This document shows positions 1 to 8,577 of a stretch of 64,000 nucleotides of DNA, piece after piece. Position numbers and translations under genes: made by a program. The notes beneath the pieces are model-generated. The model was not told the origin of the DNA. It worked only from the letters and a program-made list of their open reading frames with translations, and searched no databases. The DNA is from Hyphomicrobiaceae bacterium (GTDB lineage: Bacteria > Pseudomonadota > Alphaproteobacteria > Rhizobiales > Hyphomicrobiaceae). The number at the start of each line of letters is the position of its first letter. Within the stretch, counting starts at the first letter, position 1. The stretch covers positions 186,001 to 250,000 of the forward strand of contig JALHMB010000001.1 in the NCBI GenBank assembly GCA_022844275.1, written 5' to 3'.

Positions 1-36
1 GAGCTGAAGAAGCTCATGGTCGAGCGACGGGTCTAG
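1..36 (+). CDS. Possible 3' end of a gene cut by the window edge
   Basis: Frame 1 is open from the first base and reads eleven codons (ELKKLMVERRV) to a TAG at 34-36. The composition, charged and Leu-rich, would suit the end of a helical protein, but eleven residues are too few to name a family. No ribosome binding site or start can be seen because the gene would begin outside the window. Confidence 0.3.
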   Translation, partial: ELKKLMVERRV

Positions 37-46
37 GACGCGGGTA

Positions 47-265
47 TCAGCGGCGGCGGGCAATATCCGCTTCGCCCCCCGGCGTTCCCTGGAGCGTCTG
101 CCAGCTCGTCGCCATGTCGCTCTCCAGCGGCGGCGTGCCTGCCAGATTCCACGCCCCAGCAGCAAAGACATAGGCCAACAGCCACACCAGCAGCAGGCCA
201 ACGACGACGACGCCTGAGCCTTGAAGAGTTTGCGAGACGCTCGAATTTTCCGATGGTTTCTGCAT
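47..265 (-). CDS. Small single-span membrane protein, unrecognised
   Basis: A 72-residue protein if translated from the ATG at 265, which has GGAGGA about 7 bases upstream; an in-frame upstream start (292) lacks this. It has a short polar N-terminus, one strongly hydrophobic stretch at about residues 18-38 (GVVVVGLLLVWLLAYVFAAG) that should cross the inner membrane, and a polar C-terminal tail. No family is recognised. It lies downstream of another small hydrophobic gene (356-562) on the same strand, so the two may be cotranscribed. The function is unknown; the open frame, ribosome site and membrane segment make it a plausible gene. Confidence 0.45.
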   Translation of the reverse strand: MQKPSENSSVSQTLQGSGVVVVGLLLVWLLAYVFAAGAWNLAGTPPLESDMATSWQTLQGTPGGEADIARRR

Positions 266-355
266 TTCACGTCCTCCGGCCGCACGGAGCACCTATCCGC
301 TCGCGGCAGCGCAGGAAGCGTGCATCCGAGGCGTCAGCACCTCATCAAGTGAGCG

Positions 356-562
356 TCAGTGAGGAGGATTACTGCGCAGCGCGATACCGATGTCGCCGCT
401 CTCTTCGGCTGCGATCTCGGTGCCGGGACCGACGATGATCGCGTATCCAAGCACGCCGATCAGGAGCAGCGTGGACACGAGAGCGCAGGCACTCTGCAGC
501 AGCGGAGCAAATCCTTGGTCTGGTGAGGTCACGATCATCTCCAATTGCAGCCCGGCGCCCAT
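356..562 (-). CDS. Small membrane protein, unrecognised
   Basis: A 68-residue frame with one hydrophobic segment at about residues 20-45 (the core reads LVSTLLLIGVLGYAIIVG) preceded by a short N-terminal region and followed by a soluble tail. The start at 562 has only a weak CAGG upstream. No family is recognised. It is the first of two small membrane-protein frames on this strand and lies about 120 bases beyond the end of the FAD oxidase gene, with which it shares orientation. A membrane anchor or accessory subunit is possible but nothing in the sequence proves it. Confidence 0.35.
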   Translation of the reverse strand: MGAGLQLEMIVTSPDQGFAPLLQSACALVSTLLLIGVLGYAIIVGPGTEIAAEESGDIGIALRSNPPH

Positions 563-685
563 CGCCTGCGACTGCCATTGGAAATCTGCGCGCCGACCGT
601 CAGCTCCAGGTCATGAGATCGTCAGGGCCACATCAACTCGGGACGGCCGATTTTCGGCTTTCCATCTGCGGGAGATCAGCTGCTA

Positions 686-2512
686 TCAGCCGCCGCGCGT
701 GAAGCCATCCCGGCTCCATCCCTCGGTGCCAACGCCATTGTGGACGAAGAACAGTCCGTCCGGATCGACCTTCTGCTTGACCGCGAGGAGGCGCGGATAG
801 TTGTCGCCCCAGTAGGACTCCTGCCACGCGTCGTCGAAGTAGTTGCTCTCGGAAACATAGGCACCGGCTAGGTGTTTCGGCACGACGCGATAGATCTCCG
901 CCATGGCTCTCTCGACTGCCTCCGCACGCGACCTTGCCACTGTGAGATCCGGCGCGCGGCCGGGAATGCCGGGATAGGCCGGCTCGCCATTGCTTGCGAT
1001 AATGACGAGCGCGCAGGCATCGAAAGCGACGGGATTTGTGGCTGTGTCCCTGGACCGCGCCAGGGCGGTGGCGGGCGCGCCTGCAAGGCCTTTGTTGAAG
1101 TGGAGACCGAGGCCCCAGTGCCGGGCTGCAGCATGGAGTGCGTCGACGAAGCGGGATTGCTGGTCCTTTTCCAGCAGGGCCGCCGGTAGCCATGCGGACT
1201 GGTACGCATTCAGGAATTGACCCGCCTCGCCCTGGTCGCCAGTCCAGAATACATTGTCCGGCGAGGCCCCGGGGCGGCTGTCGGTAATCACCAGACCGGG
1301 ACCTTTCCTGAGCGTATCCGGATCCCAGAAGGCCAGCGCCGGCAGGGCCAGGATGGCCGGTGTGCCCTCCAGCTCGAGCCCAGGCGTGCGCCCGACCCAA
1401 TCGAAAAACGGCTGCCAGACGGCACGCGCGCGCTCTTCGCTCAGGCCCTGGAAGACCATGGCGACGCGGAGCGTGCGGTTCGGGCGCAGGACGATCTGCT
1501 CGCCCCAGTGCGGATTGAAAAGGCTCTCCGCGTAAAAGCCGACGGCGCGCTCGATCAGCGCGCGAAAGGCTTGGTCGGTTGCGGCCCGCACGGTCGCGAA
1601 GCAGCCCCCGAAGAAGTCGGGCAGCTCGTGTGTTTCGAGCGTGAGCCGCGTGACGACGCCGAGGCTGCCGCCACCGCCACCCTTGAGGCCCCAAAAGAGA
1701 TCAGCATTCCTGCAGGCGTTTGCGATGATCACCTTGCCATCTGCGGTGACGACTTCTGCCTCAAGCAGGCTGCCGGCGGCGATGCCGTAGTTTTTCGAGA
1801 AGCTGCCGAAGCCGCCACTCTGGATGAGGCCCGCAACGCCGACGGTGGCACATCCGCCACCCTGCACGTAGCGTCCGGCTCTGACCGTGACAGCATTGTA
1901 GACGTGCATCCAGATACAGCCGGCGCCGACGCTCACAGCCGGCCGCGGCGCGACGCGCCCCGCACAGCCATCGCCGACAAAGGCATCGTGCAGCTCGATA
2001 GCGTTCATGCGCCGCGTCCAGATGAGGAGTGAATCCGGCGCGTTGGAATTTCCGAAGTAGCTGTGGCCCCCACCCTTGACGACGAGGCGAAGCCGGTTCT
2101 CACGGGCAAAGTCGACGGCGGCAGCGACGTCCGCGGCAGTCTCTGCAGCGACGGCATAGACACTCGACTTCGTCGTCCAGGCTTCCGCCCAGCCGAGCGT
2201 CTGCGTGAGCGCAACATTGTCGCCGATGAAGTAAGGATTCTTCAGGTCCTTGAAGAGCTGAGCGCAGGCGGCGGCGGGCGTCTTGCCCGCGCACGCATCG
2301 AGCGGTGACTGCACCTCAATGAGCTCGCCTTTGAGTCGGCTGCGCAGGTCATTCCATGCTGACTTGGAAGGCCAGCCGGCGTCCGAGGGCCGCACTCGTC
2401 TAAAAACTTCAGGCGATGCGTTCGCACTTGTCTGCGCCCGCCCGGTCATGCCGCCCGTGGCCGCAATAAAGGGCAGCGCCCCCGCACTTTTTAGAAGATC
2501 GCGTCTACGCAT
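686..2512 (-). CDS. Tat-exported FAD-linked oxidase (BBE/PCMH family)
   Basis: 608 residues. The N-terminus MRRRDLLKSAG followed by a small hydrophobic stretch is a twin-arginine signal, so the folded flavoprotein should be exported to the periplasm. An FAD-binding PCMH domain spans roughly residues 110-300, with KGGGHSYFG carrying the His150 expected to bind FAD covalently. GGGCATVGVAG places Cys221 where berberine-bridge and glucooligosaccharide oxidases carry a second FAD bond, so bicovalent flavin attachment is likely. The C-terminus (SNYFDDAWQESYWGDNYPRL ... KVDPDGLFFVHNGVG) is the berberine-bridge domain. Such enzymes oxidise alcohols, sugars or alkaloid-like substrates with oxygen; the substrate here cannot be read from sequence. 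The gene appears to be monocistronic. Confidence 0.85.
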   Translation of the reverse strand: MRRRDLLKSAGALPFIAATGGMTGRAQTSANASPEVFRRVRPSDAGWPSKSAWNDLRSRLKGELIEVQSPLDACAGKTPAAACAQLFKDLKNPYFIGDNVALTQTLGWAEAWTTKSSVYAVAAETAADVAAAVDFARENRLRLVVKGGGHSYFGNSNAPDSLLIWTRRMNAIELHDAFVGDGCAGRVAPRPAVSVGAGCIWMHVYNAVTVRAGRYVQGGGCATVGVAGLIQSGGFGSFSKNYGIAAGSLLEAEVVTADGKVIIANACRNADLFWGLKGGGGGSLGVVTRLTLETHELPDFFGGCFATVRAATDQAFRALIERAVGFYAESLFNPHWGEQIVLRPNRTLRVAMVFQGLSEERARAVWQPFFDWVGRTPGLELEGTPAILALPALAFWDPDTLRKGPGLVITDSRPGASPDNVFWTGDQGEAGQFLNAYQSAWLPAALLEKDQQSRFVDALHAAARHWGLGLHFNKGLAGAPATALARSRDTATNPVAFDACALVIIASNGEPAYPGIPGRAPDLTVARSRAEAVERAMAEIYRVVPKHLAGAYVSESNYFDDAWQESYWGDNYPRLLAVKQKVDPDGLFFVHNGVGTEGWSRDGFTRGG

Positions 2513-2631
2513 CTTTGGTCCCGCCCTTTCTGCTGCCCTATGCAGCGAGATTGCGAGCCATCAGTCTAGCGTGCCATCGGCCGATCTGACGCTACCTGGG
2601 AGGTAATCGCGTGACCGCGATCCCCGACGGA

Positions 2632-3468
2632 TCACGCCCCCTTCACAATAGGCAGGCCTTCGCGGTTGCCCCACTCCTGCCAGGAGCCGACGTAATTGCG
2701 CACGTGCGGATAGCCGAGCAGGCGCATGGCCAGATAGGCATGGGCCGAGCGGAAGCCGGTATTGCAGTAAACGGTGATCTTCTTGTCGGGGGTCGCACCG
2801 TGCGCCTCGAAGATGGCGCGGAGGTCGGTCGGAGATTTCAGGAGACCCGTTGCGTGGTCGTAGAGCGCTTCCCAATCGCAGTGCACGGCGCTCGGGATTG
2901 CGCCGCCGTGCTTGGCGCGGCGGTCGGCGCCGGTGAACTCCGCGAGACTGCGGTTGTCGAGGATGAGACTTTCCCGATTGTCGATGGCAGCGAGGATGCT
3001 CGAATAGGTCGCGACGCGCTCCGGCACAGCCTCGAAGACGAACTTGGCGGACGAGGGCGGCTTGCTCTCCCGCTCGAGCGGCAACCCCGCCCCGGTCCAG
3101 GCTTTGATGCCGCCATCGAGCACGTGTACGTTCCGGCAGCCAAGATACTCGGCGAACCAGAACGCGCGCGCCGCGCACATGTCGGTAAAGGCGCCGTAGA
3201 ACACGATCGTGTCCGTCGACTTCACGCCGCGCCAGCCGAGCATGTTGGCCCACATGCGCGTGAAGGATGCGAGCGGTGCCGGGTCCGTGTCGTCGCAGTT
3301 GACGAAATAGGGATCGAAGTGGCGCGCGCCGGGGATGCGGCCCGCTGCAAAGGCCTCGGCCTGTCGCGTATCGACGATCGACAGACCGGGCGAACCGAGG
3401 GCAGCGTTGAGTTTCTCGGCCGACCAGAGCGCGTCGGGATTGGCCGCGCCACTTTGCTTGTCACTCAT
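2632..3468 (-). CDS. sseA: Thiosulfate/3-mercaptopyruvate sulfurtransferase (rhodanese)
   Basis: 278 residues from the ATG at 3468; an in-frame TTG at 3480 would add four residues and overlap the galU stop. Two tandem rhodanese domains are present, an N-terminal structural one (about 10-130) and a C-terminal catalytic one (about 150-275). The active loop is CNTGFR with Cys235 as the persulfide-forming residue; its sequence differs from the CG(S/T)GVT loop usual in mercaptopyruvate-specific enzymes, so donor preference is uncertain. The enzyme moves sulfane sulfur to cyanide or thiols, probably in the cytosol. It is tightly coupled to galU upstream, with only a few bases between them. Confidence 0.85.
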   Translation of the reverse strand: MSDKQSGAANPDALWSAEKLNAALGSPGLSIVDTRQAEAFAAGRIPGARHFDPYFVNCDDTDPAPLASFTRMWANMLGWRGVKSTDTIVFYGAFTDMCAARAFWFAEYLGCRNVHVLDGGIKAWTGAGLPLERESKPPSSAKFVFEAVPERVATYSSILAAIDNRESLILDNRSLAEFTGADRRAKHGGAIPSAVHCDWEALYDHATGLLKSPTDLRAIFEAHGATPDKKITVYCNTGFRSAHAYLAMRLLGYPHVRNYVGSWQEWGNREGLPIVKGA

Positions 3469-3476
3469 ACTGCTGC

Positions 3477-4364
3477 TCAACCCAAGAGCGCCTTGATCTC
3501 GTCCTTGAGTGCCGGGGCAATGTCCGGCCGCGCGAGCGCATAGGCGACGTTGGCCGTGAGGAAGCCGAGCTTCGAGCCGGTGTCGTAGATCTTGCCGTCG
3601 AAGCGAACGGCAAAGAAGTTCTGACCCGGCGTGGCGGCAAGGCGGATCATGGCATCGGTGAGCTGGATCTCGTTACCGGCGCCCTTCTCCTGCTTCGCGA
3701 GCAGGTCGAAGATTTGGGGCTGCAGGATGTAGCGACCGGAGACGTGCAGGTTCGAGGGCGCCGTACCCTTCGGCGGCTTCTCGACCATGCTCGTGATCTT
3801 CGAGACCTTGGCCGCACGGTCCTCGACGCCGACAATGCCGTACATGTGCGTCTGGTCGTCCGGCACGGGCGCCACGGCGATTTGATTGCCGCCGTGCGCG
3901 TTGTAGGCCTCGATCATCTCGGCGAGGCATGGCTTGTCGGCATGATGCAGCATGTCGGGCAGCAGCACCGCGAAAGGCTCGTCGCCAACGATCTCGCGCG
4001 CGCACCACACGGCATGGCCGAGACCCAACGGCGCCTGCTGGCGCGTGAAGCTCGCCTGTCCCGCAGCGGGCAGCTCCGACATGAGCTGCTCGAGCTCGGC
4101 TTTCTTGCCGCGATCCGCGAGCGTTCGCTCGAGCTCGTACTGGCTGTCGAAATGATCCTCGATGACAGCTTTGTTACGCCCCGTCACGAACACGAAATGC
4201 TCGATACCCGCCGCCCGTGCTTCATCCACGACGTGTTGTATGACCGGCCGGTCGACGACGGTCAGCATCTCCTTTGGCACGGCTTTCGTCGCCGGGAGGA
4301 AGCGCGTACCAAGACCTGCAACGGGGAATACGGCCTTGCGGATGGGCTTAAGCGGGTTCGTCAT
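3477..4364 (-). CDS. galU: UTP--glucose-1-phosphate uridylyltransferase
   Basis: 295 residues, the usual length for bacterial GalU. It makes UDP-glucose from UTP and glucose-1-phosphate in the cytosol, feeding surface polysaccharide synthesis. The nucleotide-binding signature AGLGTRFLPATKAVPKEM lies at about residues 16-33, and the metal/substrate segments LLPDMLHH and MVEKPPKGTAPSN and the C-terminal FDGKIYDTGSKLGF match the family. The gene is divergent from galE, whose product uses UDP-glucose, with a 159-base shared promoter region, and overlaps the start region of the rhodanese gene downstream. Confidence 0.95.
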   Translation of the reverse strand: MTNPLKPIRKAVFPVAGLGTRFLPATKAVPKEMLTVVDRPVIQHVVDEARAAGIEHFVFVTGRNKAVIEDHFDSQYELERTLADRGKKAELEQLMSELPAAGQASFTRQQAPLGLGHAVWCAREIVGDEPFAVLLPDMLHHADKPCLAEMIEAYNAHGGNQIAVAPVPDDQTHMYGIVGVEDRAAKVSKITSMVEKPPKGTAPSNLHVSGRYILQPQIFDLLAKQEKGAGNEIQLTDAMIRLAATPGQNFFAVRFDGKIYDTGSKLGFLTANVAYALARPDIAPALKDEIKALLG

Positions 4365-4523
4365 TGGGAAGTAGCTCCGGGCGCGGGCCTACCGCGCAAT
4401 TGGGTAACGATGGCCATTATTTAGCATCGACAGTATGAACAACGGCAACTAAGCCATTGGATACTGGTGCACTGACTATTTCCAGCTCATTTTCGTTCCA
4501 TTGACTGAGAGGCCTCCGCATCG

Positions 4524-5513
4524 ATGAGTATCCTCGTCACGGGTGGTGCCGGCTATATCGGCAGCCACATGGTTCTCGCGCTTGCCGATGCGGGCCAACC
4601 GGTCGTCGTCCTCGACAATCTGTCGACGGGCTTTCGATGGGCCATCGATTCGCGCGCAACGCTCATCGAGGGCGATACAGGGGATGACGCGCTGGTGGCG
4701 CGCCTCCTCAAGGATCACGCCGTCGATGCCATCATCCACTTTGCCGGCTCGATCGTCGTGCCGGAGTCGGTGACCGATCCACTCGGCTACTACCTCAACA
4801 ACACCGTCAAATCCCGGGGCCTCATTGCCGCAGCTGTGGCGGCCGGCGTGGGCAAATTCATCTTCTCCTCAACCGCTGCCGTCTACGGCAATGTCGCCAT
4901 GACGCCCGTGCCGGAAGAGGCCGACCTGCGACCCGTCTCGCCCTATGGCTCATCCAAGCTCATGACGGAAATCATGCTGGCGGATACGGCCCGCGCCCAT
5001 CCGCTCCGCTACGTGGCTCTGCGCTACTTCAATGTCGCAGGTGCCGATCCCAAGGGACGCTCGGGCCAATCGACCCCGCGCGCAACACATCTCATCAAGA
5101 TCGCCTGCGAGACGGCGCTCGGGAAACGCAAATACATGGAGGTGTTCGGGACCGACTATCCGACCTCCGACGGCACCTGCATCCGCGACTACATCCACGT
5201 CACGGACCTCGCCGAGGCACATATGGCGGCGCTCGCCCACCTCAATCGCGACGGCGACAGCTGCGTCCTCAACTGCGGCTACTCCAAGGGCTACACAGTC
5301 CTGCAGGTCATCGACGCCGTGAAGCGTGTCTCGGGTATCAACTTCGAGGTACGTCTCTCCGCGCGCCGGCCGGGCGATCCAGCCTCGATCGTCGCGGCAT
5401 CGGACCGAATCCGATCGGAACTCGGCTGGATGCCCGCGCATGACAATCTGGACAAGATCGTCACCGAGGCGCTCGCCTGGGAACACAAGCTCGGCCTGAA
5501 GGTGAACACCTGA
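4524..5513 (+). CDS. galE: UDP-glucose 4-epimerase
   Basis: 329 residues, an extended short-chain dehydrogenase. The N-terminal Rossmann motif GGAGYIGSHM binds NAD, and the catalytic triad is visible as Ser in FSSTAAVYG and Tyr/Lys in SPYGSSKLMTE. The C-terminal part carries the substrate-binding segment RDYIHVTDLAEAH. It interconverts UDP-glucose and UDP-galactose for polysaccharide synthesis. The ATG at 4524 follows a GAGAGG element about 9 bases upstream. Its position divergent from galU makes a shared regulatory region likely. GalE-like enzymes can also act on UDP-N-acetyl sugars, so strict substrate use is not proven. Confidence 0.93.
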   Translation: MSILVTGGAGYIGSHMVLALADAGQPVVVLDNLSTGFRWAIDSRATLIEGDTGDDALVARLLKDHAVDAIIHFAGSIVVPESVTDPLGYYLNNTVKSRGLIAAAVAAGVGKFIFSSTAAVYGNVAMTPVPEEADLRPVSPYGSSKLMTEIMLADTARAHPLRYVALRYFNVAGADPKGRSGQSTPRATHLIKIACETALGKRKYMEVFGTDYPTSDGTCIRDYIHVTDLAEAHMAALAHLNRDGDSCVLNCGYSKGYTVLQVIDAVKRVSGINFEVRLSARRPGDPASIVAASDRIRSELGWMPAHDNLDKIVTEALAWEHKLGLKVNT

Positions 5514-5618
5514 GCCTGTAGGCCCCACCCCAGCCCCAAAATGGCCCGCTTCGGCTGGCCTCTCTCCGGTTATTATGGCGCTCCTTGAGTCGGGCGTTCA
5601 GGCGGGAGAAGCGGGCGT

Positions 5619-6893
5619 TTGAGCACTGGCCGGATACCAGGGCGACATGCGGCTGTGGCGATGGCATTTGCCGCGCTGCTTGCACTCGCGTTCGCAGCTT
5701 TTCCGCCGGCCGTTGGCCAAACGCGCCAGCCCTTTAGCGCATGGCTCGAGACTTTCTGGCCGGAAGCGCAGAGCGCCGGAATTACGCGCGCCACGTTCGA
5801 CCGCGCGTTTGCCGGCGTCACGCCGGACCTCTCGCTTCCCGATCTCGTGCTCCCTGATAAACCCGAAGCGCGTCCGTCCGGACAAGCCGAGTTCAGCCGC
5901 ACGCCGGAGCAGTACATCAACCGCGAGCAGATCATGCGGCTCGCCGCGCAGGGCCGCGACCTTGCCGAGCGCCACAAGGCCATCCTCGATCAGGTCGAGG
6001 CCGAGATCGGCGTCGATCGCGCGATCGTGCTGGCCATCTGGGGTCGCGAGACGGCCTTTGGAAGCCACCGCTCGCGCCATGACGTCATCCGCGTGCTCGC
6101 GACGCAGGCCTATGTCGGGCGCCGGCCGGACCTTTTCCGCGGTGAGCTGATCCACGCGCTACGGATCCTCCAGGACGGCATCCTCACCCGCGACGCCATG
6201 CGCGGCTCATGGGCCGGCGCCATGGGCCTCACGCAGTTCATGCCCTCGGAGTTCTACGGCTCCGGCGTCGATCTCGATCGCGACGGCAAACTCGACCTCT
6301 TCGGCTCGACGGCCGATGCGCTCGGCTCGGCGGGCAAGCAGCTCAAGCAGAAGGGGTGGATCAAGGGCCTGCCCTGGGGCATCGAGATCAAGCTCAGCGG
6401 TAATGTCGATTGCGCGCAGGAAGGACCCGCCAACAGCAAGCCGATCCGCGAATGGGCCAAGCTCGGGATAAGCCGCGCGGACGGCAAGCCCTTCGCGCGC
6501 GCGCATCTCGATGTCGAGGCCTATCTGATGTCGCCGGCCGGCGCCTTCGGCCCCTCATTCCTGGCAACGGAGAACTTCAAGGCCATCCGGGCCTACAACA
6601 TGTCCGACCTCTACGCGACGTTCGTCGGCCATCTGTCGGACCGCATCGCAGGCGGCGGCGATTTCAGGACGCCGTGGCATCAGATTCGCCAGCTTCCGGA
6701 TCGCGAGATCGCGGAGATCCAGGAGCAGCTCAAGCGGCGAGGCGCGGCTATCGACAAGATCGATGGTAAGATCGGCTCGAATACGCGCTGGCAGATCGGC
6801 CAGTATGAGCGCAATGTGCGTATGAAGGTCGGCTGCTGGCCGCGCCAGGAAGTGCTCGAGCATCTGCGCAAGGGCGTTGCCGATGGGCGGTGA
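5619..6893 (+). CDS. Lytic murein transglycosylase, MltB family
   Basis: 424 residues from a TTG at 5619, preceded by GGGAGAAG; a later ATG at 5661 is also possible. A hydrophobic signal (AVAMAFAALLALAFAAF) directs it to the periplasm. The MltB-type transglycosylase domain (about 38-330) contains the catalytic glutamate E144 in AIWGRETAFG and the signature WAGAMGLTQFMPSEF. A peptidoglycan-binding domain type 1 follows (about 350-420, with KIGSNTRWQIGQYER). It cleaves glycan strands to 1,6-anhydromuramyl products during wall remodelling. It overlaps the next gene by 17 bases, so the two are translated together. Confidence 0.88.
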   Translation: MSTGRIPGRHAAVAMAFAALLALAFAAFPPAVGQTRQPFSAWLETFWPEAQSAGITRATFDRAFAGVTPDLSLPDLVLPDKPEARPSGQAEFSRTPEQYINREQIMRLAAQGRDLAERHKAILDQVEAEIGVDRAIVLAIWGRETAFGSHRSRHDVIRVLATQAYVGRRPDLFRGELIHALRILQDGILTRDAMRGSWAGAMGLTQFMPSEFYGSGVDLDRDGKLDLFGSTADALGSAGKQLKQKGWIKGLPWGIEIKLSGNVDCAQEGPANSKPIREWAKLGISRADGKPFARAHLDVEAYLMSPAGAFGPSFLATENFKAIRAYNMSDLYATFVGHLSDRIAGGGDFRTPWHQIRQLPDREIAEIQEQLKRRGAAIDKIDGKIGSNTRWQIGQYERNVRMKVGCWPRQEVLEHLRKGVADGR

Positions 6894-8292
6894 CGAGAAC
6901 AGAACGTACAGGAGTACAGGGAGGGCTTGGACGAGGCTCGCCCTCGGCCTGCTGCTGGCGCTTCTCCTCGGCACGGGGCCAGGACCCGCTATGGCGCAAG
7001 GCCCCGCGCTCAGTACGAGCTACATCACGCCCTTCCCCGACAACGACACTTATCGGCTCGAAGTATGGGGCGACGTGCTCGCAGAAGGCTTGCTCAACGG
7101 TCTGGTCGAGCAGCTTGCGGACGAACCACGCATCGCCGTGCACCGTCGGCATCGCCCCATCCAAAGCCTGCTGCGCGGGGGCTTCGAGGAAGACGTCAGC
7201 GAGATCGTGAGCGAGGTTGCGCGGAGCAACGCCAACATCATCGTCATTCAGATCGGTCTGAACGATCGCTATCCCATGCGGCTCGCCAACGGACGCCGCG
7301 TACCGGTCGGCTCCGAGATTTGGCAGCAGGAGTACGGGCGCCGCGTTGATCGCATCATGCGTGCCTTCCGGGCCCAACGCATCGCCGTGTACTGGGTAGG
7401 TCTACCAATCGTGCGTCGAATGGACATCAGCGAAGAGCTGCAATCGATCAACGGCGTCCTGCGCGAGCGCGCCTATGCCGCCGGCCAGAAGATGATCGAC
7501 GTCTATGCCGCGACCGCCAACCAGGACGGCCGGTTCGATCCCTATGGCCCGGACATCACCGGCACGAACAGGCTGCTCCGCCAACCCGACGGCATCACCT
7601 TCACTCCCGCCGGCAATCGCAAGCTCGCGCACTTCGTCGAGCGCGAGCTGAAGCGCGACATCGTTCAGGCACGCGCCCAACGCGCCATCCCGCTCGCCGG
7701 CAGCGAGGCCGAGCAGCGCCTCATACGTCCACTCGCGCCGGCACCGGTGACCGCAGCTCGTTCGCCGTCATCGACTGCAGCAGGTGCGAAGCAGGCTCCG
7801 TCCGCTGCGCGACCAGGGCCGCAGGCTGCGGAGGGCGACGTCAAGGCCGACAACAGCCGCGTCGCGATCCCCGATACGGGTGCGTCCGGCCGCCAGGAGA
7901 GCGTGACGATCGATCTGCCGCGCCCCGCCATCCCCGGAAACCTCATGGCGTTGCTGGCCCGTCGTACGGCCAGCGATCGCACGAGTCAGCCAGGCGAGGT
8001 TCTCGTCCGCGAGATCCCCGGCGGCCTGACGCTATCGCGCACGATCTCCATGGCCGCGACGCCGGGCGCCCAGCCACGTCGCGCATTGCCGAGCCAGACG
8101 CCGTTCTTCCGAGTCCTCGTGAAGGGCGAGCGGCTGGAGCCCAAGACCGGCCGCGCGGATGACATCTCCTGGCCGCCGATCAGCAGGCCCGTCCAGTCGA
8201 CGCCCGCTGCAGCAGAGCCTGAGCCCGCACCGCAATCGCCCACGCCGACGCGACAAGCGCCGCAGCCTGTGCCAAGGCCAACGCCGCGGTGA
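6877..8292 (+). CDS. DUF459 SGNH-fold protein, catalytic residues missing
   Basis: 471 residues with an N-terminal signal or anchor (ALGLLLALLLGTGPGPAMAQ). Residues about 58-262 form the SGNH-hydrolase-like DUF459 fold. Block III is kept (IQIGLND, about 126-130), but block I reads WGDV where the nucleophile serine of GDS should be (Val67), and block V reads DGITFT where the catalytic His of DG(I/V)HFT is expected (Thr241). The protein is therefore probably not an active esterase of this type. The last 200 residues are Pro/Ala-rich and low in complexity. Coupling to the MltB-type gene suggests a periplasmic wall-related role such as binding glycan or a partner enzyme. Confidence 0.75.
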   Translation: MPMGGDENRTYRSTGRAWTRLALGLLLALLLGTGPGPAMAQGPALSTSYITPFPDNDTYRLEVWGDVLAEGLLNGLVEQLADEPRIAVHRRHRPIQSLLRGGFEEDVSEIVSEVARSNANIIVIQIGLNDRYPMRLANGRRVPVGSEIWQQEYGRRVDRIMRAFRAQRIAVYWVGLPIVRRMDISEELQSINGVLRERAYAAGQKMIDVYAATANQDGRFDPYGPDITGTNRLLRQPDGITFTPAGNRKLAHFVERELKRDIVQARAQRAIPLAGSEAEQRLIRPLAPAPVTAARSPSSTAAGAKQAPSAARPGPQAAEGDVKADNSRVAIPDTGASGRQESVTIDLPRPAIPGNLMALLARRTASDRTSQPGEVLVREIPGGLTLSRTISMAATPGAQPRRALPSQTPFFRVLVKGERLEPKTGRADDISWPPISRPVQSTPAAAEPEPAPQSPTPTRQAPQPVPRPTPR

Positions 8293-8306
8293 GCTTGCGT
8301 GTCTGT

Positions 8307-8577
8307 TCGCGCCTTCGGCGCAAGAGGGGCTGCCGCCCTTCAACTCCGCTCGGGGGACACCCCCGAACCCCCCGCCTTTTATGGACTTAAAGATCGCGGC
8401 CGACGGCTGTGTTGTCCCTTCTTCCCGATGGCGCGAGAAGGGACAGGGGGCGCTCACGTCAAGCGATTAAGTCATAATAGTCGGGTGGGTTCGGGAGGGT
8501 TTCCCTCCCGATGGAGCGCGAGGGTCATGTCGGAGACATGCCAGAGGCATCGCCCTCGCTCGCGCCGAAGGCGCGAC
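8307..8577 (+). repeat. Multi-hairpin intergenic repeat, copy 1
   Basis: Fills the space between convergent genes. It opens with CGCGCCTTCGGCGC and ends with CGCGCCGAAGGCGCG just before the opposing TAG, giving terminal inverted repeats. Inside are short hairpins in order: AGGGGCTGCCGCCCT, CGGGGGACACCCCCG, GTCCCTTCT...AGAAGGGAC and CGGGAGGGTTTCCCTCCCG. Conserved blocks, in the same order, recur at 13828-14074. The element carries no convincing gene. It may act as a two-way terminator for the flanking genes, or be a non-autonomous mobile repeat. Confidence 0.75.
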
